From: an uncultured Mollicutes bacterium | GTDB taxonomy: Bacteria > Bacillota_I > Bacilli_A > RFN20 > CAG-826 | Reading direction: 5' to 3' | NCBI GenBank assembly: GCA_900539595.1 | Contig: UQCQ01000011.1 | Coordinates: 1-58,384, forward strand | Length of the DNA stretch: 58,384 nucleotides | Part shown: piece by piece, positions 45,557-54,216 of the stretch | Numbering within the stretch: the stretch's first letter is position 1 | Layout of the letters: the number at the start of each line of letters is the position of its first letter | Made by a program: the position numbers and the translations under genes | The notes under the pieces: generated by a model | What the model was told of the DNA's origin: nothing | Database searches by the model: none | The model's input: the letters and a program-made list of their open reading frames with translations, nothing else

Positions 45557-45876
45557 TTTTTAACATTGTAAGTAAATTGTAAGAATGGATTTTGAAGCAT
45601 TCATCCGGTAGTTTCCAAAATAAAACGTGCATGATATTTGCTCATTTACCAAAGCTCCAATCATTTGAATTTCTCCTTTTCCCCTTTTTGGTTTCCGAAA
45701 AAAACCCGTATTTTCTATATTTTTCAAACTTTAAACGGATTGGTTTTTACTTGAATCATTGATGTCTATTTTTGAAGGAAAAATCGGTAATTCGCCATAA
45801 CCATAGATGGCGAATATTTCAGTTTCGAAAATAAAAAATAAGTACAATTCCTTACTTTTTTATGGGAATGGCAAAA
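45557..45876. other. AT-rich non-coding stretch with one perfect hairpin
   Basis: No gene is supported here. The stretch is clearly more AT-rich than its surroundings. A perfect 9-bp stem (ATTCGCCAT at 45790-45798 with ATGGCGAAT at 45807-45815, 8-nt loop) lies 62 bp after the stop of the 45877-47001 gene; on the minus strand a T5 run follows at a distance of six bases. It may be a weak terminator for that gene. Confidence 0.45.
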
Positions 45877-47001
45877 CTAATCTGACTTCTTTTTATTGTT
45901 GGTCAGTTCGTAAAAACTTTGCTTAGCCACCGAATGGGCGGCGAGCAGTTCTCCATAATATAGTTTCCGCATCTGAATGTAGCTCGCCCTTTCGGCGTCG
46001 GAAACCGTTGACATGTAAAGGGAAGCGAAGATCTTCTCGATTCGGAAGAAGGATTCGTAAAGATTAAGTAAAGACATATAGAAGAAATAATTCTTCTTGG
46101 AATAAATGAGGACGGGGCTAGAATGGGTGACTTCGCTCGACATTTCATAAACTTTGCTATATTGGGAAAGGCCCGCTACTTTTTCCACTCCATCGCGGAA
46201 ATTGAATTTGAAATTCTCGATTTTCATGACATCGGGAACGCCAAGCAGCCATCCGTATTCGATATAACGCTTCATGTCCTTGGACTTTAAGTCGATGGCT
46301 TTCATGTTGTCTTTGATTTCCACAAACATCGCGTCGGTAGCTTCTTTCGTGGGCAATCCACCCCGGAAAGCGATGCCATATTGGATATGGCGAAGGTATT
46401 TATCCATCACGGGCTTACCGTATTTAACCAAAACATGGAGGATGCATTCGTTTTCATGGAGGGTGCGCCAGGTGGAAAAGGCTTCTGTTTCGAATCCGCC
46501 TTCGAGTAGCATCGACACGCATTTAGCGACCTGGAACCCTTTATTCAAAATATCGACGATCAAGGTTTTTTCCGGGTCGTTTCGCTTATAACGGGATAGC
46601 ATCCCCAAAATAAAATTGAGATAGAGGTCAAGGGTGGACATCAAAGGGCTATACCGGGAAGCTAGCCCGCCCATACGATAAGCAAGGCGTTCATTGGTGA
46701 AATATTTATCAAGACTGATGGAGCAAAGAAGGCTCATGTAGTCTTCATCATTCACCAGTTCTTCTTGCTTTTGGTCAGGGTGAGTCAATAGATAAAAGGA
46801 ATGTTCATTAAACAAATAAAGGGCAAGTTGAGCGGGATTGATTCCAAGGTCTTGGATTTCTTTTCCGTTTACTTGGAAGCCTTTCGCCCCTTCGAGGCAC
46901 GCTTCAAAAGCCGAAAAAAGGAAGTCGCGGTTCAGTTCGTTAGGCAAACCAAGCGAATCCGCGAGAATCTCAAAATGTTTCCTTGCTTCCATTTCGTTCA
47001 T
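45877..47001 (-). CDS. DUF5677-like protein
   Basis: 374 residues, soluble, mostly helical. The segment AFSTWRTLHENECILHVLVKYG and the later SSEVTHSSPVLIYSKKNYF resemble DUF5677, a HEPN-like helical family of unknown function; the R-x-L-H-E run in the first is the most family-like part. It overlaps the preceding unknown gene by ATGA. Several HEPN-like proteins act in toxin or stress systems, but nothing here proves such a role. Confidence 0.55.
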   Translation of the reverse strand: MNEMEARKHFEILADSLGLPNELNRDFLFSAFEACLEGAKGFQVNGKEIQDLGINPAQLALYLFNEHSFYLLTHPDQKQEELVNDEDYMSLLCSISLDKYFTNERLAYRMGGLASRYSPLMSTLDLYLNFILGMLSRYKRNDPEKTLIVDILNKGFQVAKCVSMLLEGGFETEAFSTWRTLHENECILHVLVKYGKPVMDKYLRHIQYGIAFRGGLPTKEATDAMFVEIKDNMKAIDLKSKDMKRYIEYGWLLGVPDVMKIENFKFNFRDGVEKVAGLSQYSKVYEMSSEVTHSSPVLIYSKKNYFFYMSLLNLYESFFRIEKIFASLYMSTVSDAERASYIQMRKLYYGELLAAHSVAKQSFYELTNNKKKSD

Positions 47002-47543
47002 GCTTCCATGCTACTCCCGTTTAAGACAAAGGGAAATGATTCCGCTTCTTTTTTACGAAGAAGATACTTTTGCAAAGAAGGGTAACCGAGTTCTTCGATT
47101 TCTTCCTTGGAAAAAGAGGAATAAAAGCATTCTTCTTCCTCGTCAAACTCTGGACAACCCGGATGAAAGGGGCAAGCCCAGGAGGAAGATAGGTTCGGCA
47201 GTTCCTGGAGGAGATAGGCAAAATAAACCCCATAAACTTCAGGATAGCCATCAAAAATCACGGGATGGCCTTTGAATTCCATCTTGCGGTTAGGTTTCTT
47301 CCCCAAAAGTTCTCTTTGAATTTCAGCCAAACGCGGGCTTTGATAGGTTTTGCTCGGATCGACCAAATAGGCGGCGAAACGCTTGGCTTTGCCTTCCATT
47401 GAATCGTCGGAAAGCAAGGATTTTGCTAAATCAGCCGAAAAATAACGGACGAGCTCGGAATAGGTCAAACGCAGGAAACATTCCTCCGTTTGGAGGGATT
47501 TGGGGGCGATGACGATTGCATTTTCAAACCAAGGGAAATCCAT
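46998..47543 (-). CDS. Uncharacterised protein coupled to the DUF5677-like gene
   Basis: 181 residues, soluble, no recognised family. A Cys/His cluster (WACPFHPGCPEF...ECF, about 122-140) could bind metal. The start ATG at 47543 sits inside the arm of a 10-bp hairpin (47539-47566) and the AAGGG before it has almost no spacing, so translation may be low or controlled. The stop overlaps the next start by ATGA, so the two proteins are probably made together. Confidence 0.5.
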   Translation of the reverse strand: MDFPWFENAIVIAPKSLQTEECFLRLTYSELVRYFSADLAKSLLSDDSMEGKAKRFAAYLVDPSKTYQSPRLAEIQRELLGKKPNRKMEFKGHPVIFDGYPEVYGVYFAYLLQELPNLSSSWACPFHPGCPEFDEEEECFYSSFSKEEIEELGYPSLQKYLLRKKEAESFPFVLNGSSMEA

Positions 47544-47566
47544 CCCTTAAGTTTAAAAGGGATGGA
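47539..47566 (-). promoter_or_regulatory. Hairpin enclosing the start codon of the 46998-47543 gene
   Basis: TCCATCCCTT (47539-47548) pairs perfectly with AAGGGATGGA (47557-47566), 8-nt loop. On the minus strand the second arm contains the AAGGG and the ATG. It lies 18 bp after the glpK stop, so it may be a weak glpK terminator (TTTCCC follows), a translational gate, or both. Confidence 0.5.
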
Positions 47567-47584
47567 AGCGAAAGGGAACCCCTC

Positions 47585-49075
47585 TTAGCAATGCTTCTTG
47601 GGTTTAAAAGCCCTAGCCGCGGAGACGGCGCAGAGCCAACCTTCATAACGCTCGTCCGCTTCTTCTTTCTTCATCTTGGGGGTATATTTCATTTGAATCG
47701 CGTGGTTTTTCTCAATATCGAGTTTGGATTCATAGAATCCGCAGGTGAGTCCAGCAAAATAAGCCGCGCCTAAGGCCGTTGTTTCCAGGCAAACGGGCAA
47801 ATGGACTTCGCATTGGAGGATATCGCTTTGGAATTGCATGAGGAGTTTGTTGGCGCTAGCTCCCCCGTCCACGCGAAGGGACTTTAATTCGAGTCCCGCT
47901 TCTTTTTTCATCGCTTCGATGACGTCTTTGCTTTGATAGGCAATCGATTCCAAGCCAGCGCGAGTGATGTTATGGCGTTCCGCCCCACGCGTTAAGCCGA
48001 AGATTGCTCCCCGGGTTTCATCGTCCCACCAAGGAGTCCCTAATCCAACAAAAGCCGGGACAAAATAAACTCCGGCGGTGTCTGGGCGCTTTTCCGCATA
48101 CATCTCCGAGTCGCAGGAATCTTCAAACCAACGGGTTTGGTCGCGAAGCCATTGAACGATGGCTCCCCCAATAAAGACGGATCCTTCTAAGGCATAGGTC
48201 GTCACCCCTGCTTCGCGCCAAGCCACCGTCGTCAATAATCCTTGTTTAGACAAAATGGGCTTATCTCCGATATTCATGAGCATGAAGCAGCCCGTCCCAT
48301 AGGTATTCTTTGAATCCCCTTTGTGGTAACAGCATTGGCCGAATAAAGCGGCTTGTTGGTCGCCGGCCACCCCATAAATATGGACACCACCCGGGAAATA
48401 GGAAGCTTCACCGAAGTCGCTTGAATTATCTTGGACTTTGGGGAGCATCGCCATCGGGATATTCCAAATGCGGCAAAGCTCCTCGTCCCAGTCCATTTTG
48501 AAAATGTCGTAAAGCATGGTACGGGATGCATTAGAAACATCGGTTAAGTGATGGCCGCGAGTCAATTTATAAATCAACCAGCTGTCAACGGTTCCAAATA
48601 ATAGTTCTCCTGCTTCCGCTCTTTTTTGCCCGTCGGGAATATGGTCAAGAATATAACGGATTTTGGAGGCGCTGAAATAAGGGTTCATGCGAAGACCCGT
48701 CTTGGATTGGATGAGTTCCGTTTTATCTTCCCGAGCATCGCAAAGTTTTTGGGTTTGTTTGGATTGCCAAACAATGGCAGGGGCAACCGCTCTACCGGTA
48801 GATTTTTCCCAAACGATCGTGGTTTCGCGTTGGTTGGTAATGCCAATGCCAGCCACTTCATCCATCGTGGCGTTAGCTAAAACCAACAATTCGTTGATAA
48901 CGTCGATTGCTGAAATCCAAATGCGGTCGGCATCAACTTCCACCCAACCGGGTTTTGGGTAGGATAAATCAAGAGGTCGTTGGGCCTGAAAGACTTTTTC
49001 CCCAACGGAATTGACAAAAATAGCACGGGTAGAAGTCGTGCCTTGGTCAATGGAAAGGATGTATTTTTTCTTCAT
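47585..49075 (-). CDS. glpK: Glycerol kinase
   Basis: 496 residues, family-normal. It phosphorylates glycerol to glycerol 3-phosphate. FGGY-family motifs are clear: SIDQGTTSTRAIF, GITNQRETTIVWE, VWQSKQT, NAFSRTMLYD-like SNASRTMLYDIF, GVAGDQQAALFGQ, YGTGCFMLMN, LRVDGGASANKLLMQFQ. The start at 49075 is fixed by the MKKKYILSIDQGTT opening; it has no Shine-Dalgarno but a perfect TATAAT ends 7 nt upstream, so the message appears leaderless. The neighbouring genes do not form a glycerol operon. Confidence 0.96.
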   Translation of the reverse strand: MKKKYILSIDQGTTSTRAIFVNSVGEKVFQAQRPLDLSYPKPGWVEVDADRIWISAIDVINELLVLANATMDEVAGIGITNQRETTIVWEKSTGRAVAPAIVWQSKQTQKLCDAREDKTELIQSKTGLRMNPYFSASKIRYILDHIPDGQKRAEAGELLFGTVDSWLIYKLTRGHHLTDVSNASRTMLYDIFKMDWDEELCRIWNIPMAMLPKVQDNSSDFGEASYFPGGVHIYGVAGDQQAALFGQCCYHKGDSKNTYGTGCFMLMNIGDKPILSKQGLLTTVAWREAGVTTYALEGSVFIGGAIVQWLRDQTRWFEDSCDSEMYAEKRPDTAGVYFVPAFVGLGTPWWDDETRGAIFGLTRGAERHNITRAGLESIAYQSKDVIEAMKKEAGLELKSLRVDGGASANKLLMQFQSDILQCEVHLPVCLETTALGAAYFAGLTCGFYESKLDIEKNHAIQMKYTPKMKKEEADERYEGWLCAVSAARAFKPKKHC

Positions 49076-49082
49076 AAGGGTA

Positions 49083-49088
49083 ATTATA
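49083..49088 (-). promoter_or_regulatory. -10 box of glpK
   Basis: TATAAT on the minus strand, 7 nt before the start codon; no good -35 box at the usual distance. Confidence 0.55.
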
Positions 49089-49137
49089 GGCTGAAAGCCC
49101 TTACAAAAAAGGGGGGATTTGCTCGAGTTTCCGAAAG

Positions 49138-49167
49138 AAAAAAAGCCCAAGATGCGAAATCTTGAGC
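49138..49167 (-). terminator. Terminator of the yigZ-pepP unit
   Basis: GCCCAAGAT (49145-49153) pairs with ATCTTGAGC (49159-49167) with one wobble, 5-nt loop; on the minus strand T7 follows (49144-49138). It separates pepP from glpK. Confidence 0.88.
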
Positions 49168-49207
49168 ACTTAACAAATAAGCGAAGAAAAATAGTTGGCC
49201 GGGGCGG

Positions 49208-50491
49208 TTAAAAGGGGCGTTTGCCACCAGCGAAGAAAGCTTCGATATCTTCCACTTCTTTGATGATGTCCGCGGTGAGGACCTCGCATCCTTTTTCGGT
49301 GATGTATAGGTCATCTTCGATGCGAACTCCAATGCCGAGTTCTTCAAAATAAAGTCCCGGTTCGTCGGAAATGACGTTTCCCGCCTCTAGTTTAGCTTGA
49401 CGGTCGCTGACATCGTGGCAATCAAGGCCAATATGATGGGAGACGCTATGCCAATAAACCTTGGTGATGTCTTCTTTCTTTTCTAATAGCCCATGAGCCA
49501 CGCATTCATTGGCCATATAGGTGGAGGCAAGGGATTGGAGTTCTTGGATCGTGACTCCGGGGCGAGCCATCTGGGCGACGGCTTTGTTGGCCCCCAAAAC
49601 AATCTCGTAAATCGTTTTTTGAATCGGGGTGAATTTGCCGTTGACCGGGAAAGAACGAGACACGTCTCCGCAGTAATAGCCTTGTCTAGCCCCGCAGTCT
49701 AATAGGAGCATGTCCCCGTCTTTGAGAGTTCCCATGGGATGAGGGTAATGCAAGGTGCAGGCGTGCTTTCCACTGGCCACAATCGTATTGAAGCTTAACC
49801 CATTGCAGGCGTTATCATCGCTAATCACGTGGGAGAAAATATGGCTAAGTTCGAATTCGCGCACCCCCGGGCGAGTCGCCGCCATGAGGGCTTGAACGCC
49901 AAGGCGCGTCGTGGCGCAGGCGGCACGGAGGCATTCGATTTCCTCGGGCTCCTTGACCATGCGCATCTTCATAAGTAACGGGGCGACATCATAAAGAACT
50001 AAACCCGGGTAGGTTTTCTTTAAGGTTTCCCCGTAATCTTTTGTGGTGGTTTCCGCGGCGATTTTAATTTCGGGACCCAAATCCAAATAGGCCTTATCCA
50101 CGGTTCCAAAATCGCTATAAGCGCCGCAAAGTTCGGCATTTACGCGCGATTCCAAAGATCCGTTGACCAAAACGTTACGGATTCCAGCAATTTGAGAGGC
50201 TTCGTCCAAGGAAAGACGTTTGCCGTACCATTTTTGCTTCACCGGATCAAAAGGCGGAACAAAGAGGTATTCCTTTCTTTCCCCCGCATTGGAAACTAGC
50301 ATCAAGCAGCAATCTTCTTCTTCGATGCCCGTTAAATAATAGAAGGAATGCTGGACTTCAAAGGGATAGTCCTCGTCCTCGCTTTTGATTTTGGGGACTC
50401 CGGAAAAGATGAGGGCGACGGATCCATCGTCCATCCGATTGAAAAGACGCTTTCTTCTTGCTTGGTATAAGTGATTATTTTGAATGATCAT
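49208..50491 (-). CDS. pepP: Xaa-Pro aminopeptidase (M24B)
   Basis: 427 residues. N-terminal creatinase-like domain (about 1-165) and a pita-bread metallopeptidase domain with the five metal ligands visible in order: Asp and Asp in LLDCGARQGYYCGDVSRSF, His in SHHIGLDCHD, Glu in DEPGLYFEE and Glu in GVRIEDDLY. It removes N-terminal residues next to proline from peptides, in the cytoplasm. It overlaps the YigZ-type gene by 17 bp and is followed by a terminator. Confidence 0.93.
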   Translation of the reverse strand: MIIQNNHLYQARRKRLFNRMDDGSVALIFSGVPKIKSEDEDYPFEVQHSFYYLTGIEEEDCCLMLVSNAGERKEYLFVPPFDPVKQKWYGKRLSLDEASQIAGIRNVLVNGSLESRVNAELCGAYSDFGTVDKAYLDLGPEIKIAAETTTKDYGETLKKTYPGLVLYDVAPLLMKMRMVKEPEEIECLRAACATTRLGVQALMAATRPGVREFELSHIFSHVISDDNACNGLSFNTIVASGKHACTLHYPHPMGTLKDGDMLLLDCGARQGYYCGDVSRSFPVNGKFTPIQKTIYEIVLGANKAVAQMARPGVTIQELQSLASTYMANECVAHGLLEKKEDITKVYWHSVSHHIGLDCHDVSDRQAKLEAGNVISDEPGLYFEELGIGVRIEDDLYITEKGCEVLTADIIKEVEDIEAFFAGGKRPF

Positions 50492-51095
50492 TGGAACTCC
50501 ATTTCTCTAATTGGGTAACGCGTTCAGGCTCTGGCAAGGGGACGGCGCCTAATCCCATCTCCTCCCATGTCTTATTCAGTTTATCACTGCTAACAAAACG
50601 CGTTTCAACTCTTTCGTCAAATTTTTCTTTTTCTAAATAAAATCCATATCGGGATGAAAGCCGCTTCAAGGTGTCGTAAGTGGAATAATCGATGCAAACG
50701 GTATAGCAATATCGTTCTACGGGAGTCCAAAACTCCGCTTGATGGATGGCGTCTAACGCCGCTTCCACGAAGCAACGCCTTAAATTGCCAACGCCAAGTT
50801 TAATTCCTCCAAAATAACGAGCGCAGACGATCAAAGCGTGTTCGATGCCGTTTTTGGTCAATATTTCCACGTAGGGCCTGCCCGCGCTGCCTCCTGGTTC
50901 CCCATCATCGCTGCTTTTGGTTTTTCCTTCGAATACGTAAGCGTAAGGATAATGGTCCGCCTTGGGATGTTTCTTTTTAAAGGAATCAAGAATCACCCCT
51001 ACTTCCGCTTCCTCGTTAAGAGGATAGAGAACCGCCTCAAAGCGCGAATGGAGTAGGGAGGAGGTCCCTAGTTGGGGAGAAGAGGGGTAACGCAT
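50475..51095 (-). CDS. yigZ: YigZ/IMPACT-family protein
   Basis: 206 residues. The conserved DDGEPGGSAGRP and CARYFGGIKLGVGNLRR motifs identify the UPF0029/IMPACT family, with a C-terminal DUF1949-like ferredoxin fold. Related proteins bind ribosome or translation components; the precise role in bacteria is not settled. A TATAAT box (51110-51105) ends 9 nt before the ATG. Confidence 0.9.
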   Translation of the reverse strand: MRYPSSPQLGTSSLLHSRFEAVLYPLNEEAEVGVILDSFKKKHPKADHYPYAYVFEGKTKSSDDGEPGGSAGRPYVEILTKNGIEHALIVCARYFGGIKLGVGNLRRCFVEAALDAIHQAEFWTPVERYCYTVCIDYSTYDTLKRLSSRYGFYLEKEKFDERVETRFVSSDKLNKTWEEMGLGAVPLPEPERVTQLEKWSSNDHSK

Positions 51096-51178
51096 ATCTT
51101 CTTTATTATATAGAAAGAGGAAACGATGGGCTTAGCAAGAAACGCTATTCCCCTTTATTTCCGTGTTAGAATAGGGAA

Positions 51179-52057
51179 ATGAAAACTTATTTTCAGGTAT
51201 ATCATTGCCCAAAATGCGGGAAGCGTCATGACCCCATGGACCTTGTGTGTCCCGGGTGTGGCAGAAAAAACGACGACCCCAAGGCGGAAAGCTTCCGTCA
51301 TTATTTGATTTTAAGCTGGCCGAAGCAGTTAGCCATCTTCGCCCTTGGCTGGGCGGGATTTCAAATCATCGCTTCTTTCATCCAGCAGATTTATCTATGG
51401 TCTTTCCAAACCCAAAACCCCGGATGCACCCAAGAAGACATCTTAAAATACGCGATGTCTCCCGCTTTCCAAGGGCCCGTGAATTTCATTTCCTACGGGA
51501 TTCTATTTGGGATATTGGCTTTGCTATTATGGAACGCGTGGAAAGGGTTCTTCTCCTCCTTCAAGCATTGGCAGGCCTATGCTTGGGGAGTCGGTGGCCT
51601 CCTCGTCACCTTGATGGCCAATTCCTTTTATAGCGTGATCCTTAACGCCATCCTGACTTCTTTAGGCCTCGAGTTTCAAAATAACGCGAACGAAAGCACC
51701 CTGCGGACTTTAATCGCGGCTTACCCCCTTCTATCCGTTTTGATTTTTGGGCTTGTGGGCCCGTGGTGCGAAGAAATGGCTTACCGCGTTGGCTTATTCA
51801 GTTTTTTCTCCCGTTTCCATAAGGCTTTGGGATATGTCCTCTCCATTTTGATTTTTGCTCTCATTCATTTTGGGTGGAACGCGATTGGAACCGAAGACAT
51901 CTACGTCGAGCTTTATAACATCCCTTCCTATATCATCGGCGGGGTGGTTTTGGCCGTTGCTTACGATAAAGGCGGGATCGCCGCGAGTTTCACGGCCCAT
52001 TCCCTCAATAACCTTCTTTCCATCTTCTTAACCATGATGGTACAGGAGGGCGCATGA
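51179..52057 (+). CDS. CPBP-family intramembrane metalloprotease with N-terminal zinc ribbon
   Basis: 292 residues. A zinc ribbon (CPKC 10-13, CPGC 24-27) is followed by about six to seven membrane segments with the CPBP/Abi motifs: EEMAYR at 198-203, FALIHF with His230, and a later HSLNN. Members are Rce1-like membrane proteases, some linked to bacteriocin self-protection. An extended -10 (TGTTAGAAT, 51164-51172) ends 6 nt before the ATG, suggesting a leaderless start. It overlaps the TraX-like gene by 4 bp. Confidence 0.85.
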   Translation: MKTYFQVYHCPKCGKRHDPMDLVCPGCGRKNDDPKAESFRHYLILSWPKQLAIFALGWAGFQIIASFIQQIYLWSFQTQNPGCTQEDILKYAMSPAFQGPVNFISYGILFGILALLLWNAWKGFFSSFKHWQAYAWGVGGLLVTLMANSFYSVILNAILTSLGLEFQNNANESTLRTLIAAYPLLSVLIFGLVGPWCEEMAYRVGLFSFFSRFHKALGYVLSILIFALIHFGWNAIGTEDIYVELYNIPSYIIGGVVLAVAYDKGGIAASFTAHSLNNLLSIFLTMMVQEGA

Positions 52058-52962
52058 GCGAAGAATTCAAAAAACAGCACTTGGTTCTAAGCGAATTCGT
52101 TTTGAAGATTCTAGGAATCATCTTGATGACGCTGGACCACATCGGGTTTTTCCTATGCTCTTATTCGACGGATTCGGCAGCTTATCAAACCGGATACCTC
52201 TTCCGGATTTTAGGCCGCATCGCTTTCCCTTTATTTGTTTTCATGCTCGCGGAAGGAATCCGCAACACTCATAATCTCAAGAAATACCTTCTTCGTTTAG
52301 GCGGGCTATACCTAGCCATCACGGGCTTTGAGACGCTGATGGTTTATGCCTTTCCCAACCGCTTCTTCTCTCCAGACGGCTTAGATCCGGAGCCCTTTAC
52401 CGACCTTTTCTTCTTGGCCTTAACCTTGGCCTGCTTACGCTTAAAAGGCCCAAAGAAGCTATTGGCGATCCTTCCGATTGCCTTTCTATGCATTTCTTTT
52501 GGATGCGGGATCTACGACCATTTCTACGAAGATAACATCATCCTTTGGTTTCCCCGTTATCTTCGCGCGGGATATAGCTTGCTGGGCTTAGGGCTCGCCT
52601 TATGCTTCTTCTATGCACCTAGCTTCGTAAAGCTCATCTACGGCCAACGGCTTGTTGAAAATAAAATCGACCCCGATTTATTTTTAAAAACGAGCATGGG
52701 GAGAAAGGCCATCAATTTATTAAGCGTGGGCTTGCTTCTTGCCGTCATTGTTTTATTCTGGGGAATTTCTTATATGACCCCAGGGAGAGAAATTAGCCCT
52801 GAGACGGATATGTCTTTGGAGACCTATGCTTTGTTCAGCGGCTTGATTTTAGCCTTCTATAACGGGGAACGGGGGTATGACTCCAAGCCCTTCCGCATTT
52901 TCACTTATCTTTATTTCCCGGTGCATATTGCTATTCTTTTCCTTCTTTTTTCCCTAGCATAA
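52054..52962 (+). CDS. TraX-family membrane protein
   Basis: 302 residues, about nine membrane segments. The motifs LKILGIILMTLDHIGFF and RILGRIAFPLFVFMLAEGI...HT are those of the TraX family, first known as an F-pilin acetyltransferase and common in non-conjugative Bacillota chromosomes, so a general membrane acyltransferase is more likely than a pilin role. It is coupled to the upstream protease by an ATGA overlap. Confidence 0.85.
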   Translation: MSEEFKKQHLVLSEFVLKILGIILMTLDHIGFFLCSYSTDSAAYQTGYLFRILGRIAFPLFVFMLAEGIRNTHNLKKYLLRLGGLYLAITGFETLMVYAFPNRFFSPDGLDPEPFTDLFFLALTLACLRLKGPKKLLAILPIAFLCISFGCGIYDHFYEDNIILWFPRYLRAGYSLLGLGLALCFFYAPSFVKLIYGQRLVENKIDPDLFLKTSMGRKAINLLSVGLLLAVIVLFWGISYMTPGREISPETDMSLETYALFSGLILAFYNGERGYDSKPFRIFTYLYFPVHIAILFLLFSLA

Positions 52963-52983
52963 AGGGGTGAAAGGAGATACCTC

Positions 52984-53289
52984 ATGGAAAAAGAAATCCA
53001 TTCCTTTGAAGAATTCCAGCAAGAGATTGCCAGCGGGCTTGTCCTCGTCGACTTCTACGCGACTTGGTGCGGACCTTGCAGAATGCTAGCCCCCATCGTT
53101 TCTCAAATCGCGGAGGAACATCCCGAAATCAAGGTTCTTCGCGTCGATGTCGATGCGGTGGAGCAACTAGCGGCGGCCTATTCCATCTCTTCGATTCCCA
53201 CCCTCATCAAATTCCAAGATGGTCATGCGGTGGATTCGAGCACTGGATACCTTCCCAAGGGAAGCGTAGAGAGATTCCTCGGCTTATAA
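52984..53289 (+). CDS. trxA: Thioredoxin
   Basis: 101 residues, a single thioredoxin fold with active site WCGPC (28-32) and the cis-proline loop SIPT. Cytoplasmic disulfide reductant. AAAGGAG precedes the ATG; a strong terminator follows, so it is the last gene of the CPBP-TraX-Trx unit. Confidence 0.95.
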   Translation: MEKEIHSFEEFQQEIASGLVLVDFYATWCGPCRMLAPIVSQIAEEHPEIKVLRVDVDAVEQLAAAYSISSIPTLIKFQDGHAVDSSTGYLPKGSVERFLGL

Positions 53290-53290
53290 A

Positions 53291-53316
53291 AGAACGCTTC
53301 AACGGCGTTCTTTTTT
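53291..53316 (+). terminator. Terminator after trxA
   Basis: AGAACGC (53291-53297) pairs with GCGTTCT (53305-53311) and is followed by T6. Confidence 0.9.
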
Positions 53317-53421
53317 ATAGGCGCATCTTTGGGTACCCATCGAAGGGTTTTGCAAAAAACGTTTTCTCTTTTGCCCAAAATCCCTCACCCCTTCTCCTCT
53401 TTCTTACGTTACAATTAACCC

Positions 53422-54216
53422 ATGAAAACCATTCGCGTTATTCTCTTAAATAAATTAGTCAAACCCGAGGATGTCATTTCCTCCTTCAAGGTCTATTCCC
53501 ATAAAAACAACAAATATCAATTGGAGATCTATTCCAAAGATCCCGGCTCTTTTTCTACCTTGGAAGGGGGCAAGGTATTATCGTTAAAGCAATACGATGA
53601 CAAAGCCTCTTCACCCGCCTTGTTTTTTGGTTCCTTAGAAGAGTACCGCTTGTTCAAAAAAGAGAATCGCGGAGTGCTTTCCTACTTTTACGAAGTGGGA
53701 AAAGGGAGACAAACCGCATTCCTGCTTCTTGATTCCTACGAAATGAAGACGATGGACAAGGCCGTTGAAGAAGCTTTGGACTATCTAAAATCCGTCAACA
53801 TGGAAATCATCGACGCGCCTAAAATTGGAATCTATGGAACCTTAGACGGCCATAAAGAGGAAGTCGTCCATCATTTAAAAAAGATCCATTCTTGCGAAGA
53901 AGCAAGCGGCTCCGCTTGCTTGCAGGGCGATTACAACGTCGTGATTTCTTCCTTTACGGAAGGAAGCTGCTTTATCGATGGAGTGAAAGCTGCGGGGAAA
54001 AAGTTGGATGAAATGAGCAATAAGCGCATCACCGAAGCCAAAAATCCCTTCACCAAGTTGTTTGGGAAGAAAGAATCCGTGGGGGAACTTTGCAGCGACG
54101 CCTGTTTGCTTTTTCTCCTCAACCGCCCCGAAATGCTTTTGCCTTTGGACGCCGGCTATGCTCCATGCATTGCCTCGCTGAACGCTTTGGAAAGCCTGGT
54201 GGAGCTTCGGCAATGA
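53422..54216 (+). CDS. Uncharacterised cytoplasmic protein
   Basis: 264 residues, soluble alpha/beta pattern. I cannot name a family. The central order of segments (GRQTAFLLLDSY ... APKIGIYGTLDGHKEEVVHHL ... YNVVISSFTEGSCFIDGVKA) loosely follows the C-terminal half of PlsX-type acyltransferases (LLDVGAN, VGLLNIG, DGFTGN), but catalytic-type residues differ and the N-terminus does not match. A TACAAT box ends 6 nt before the ATG with no Shine-Dalgarno. It is coupled by ATGA to the next gene. Confidence 0.5.
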   Translation: MKTIRVILLNKLVKPEDVISSFKVYSHKNNKYQLEIYSKDPGSFSTLEGGKVLSLKQYDDKASSPALFFGSLEEYRLFKKENRGVLSYFYEVGKGRQTAFLLLDSYEMKTMDKAVEEALDYLKSVNMEIIDAPKIGIYGTLDGHKEEVVHHLKKIHSCEEASGSACLQGDYNVVISSFTEGSCFIDGVKAAGKKLDEMSNKRITEAKNPFTKLFGKKESVGELCSDACLLFLLNRPEMLLPLDAGYAPCIASLNALESLVELRQ

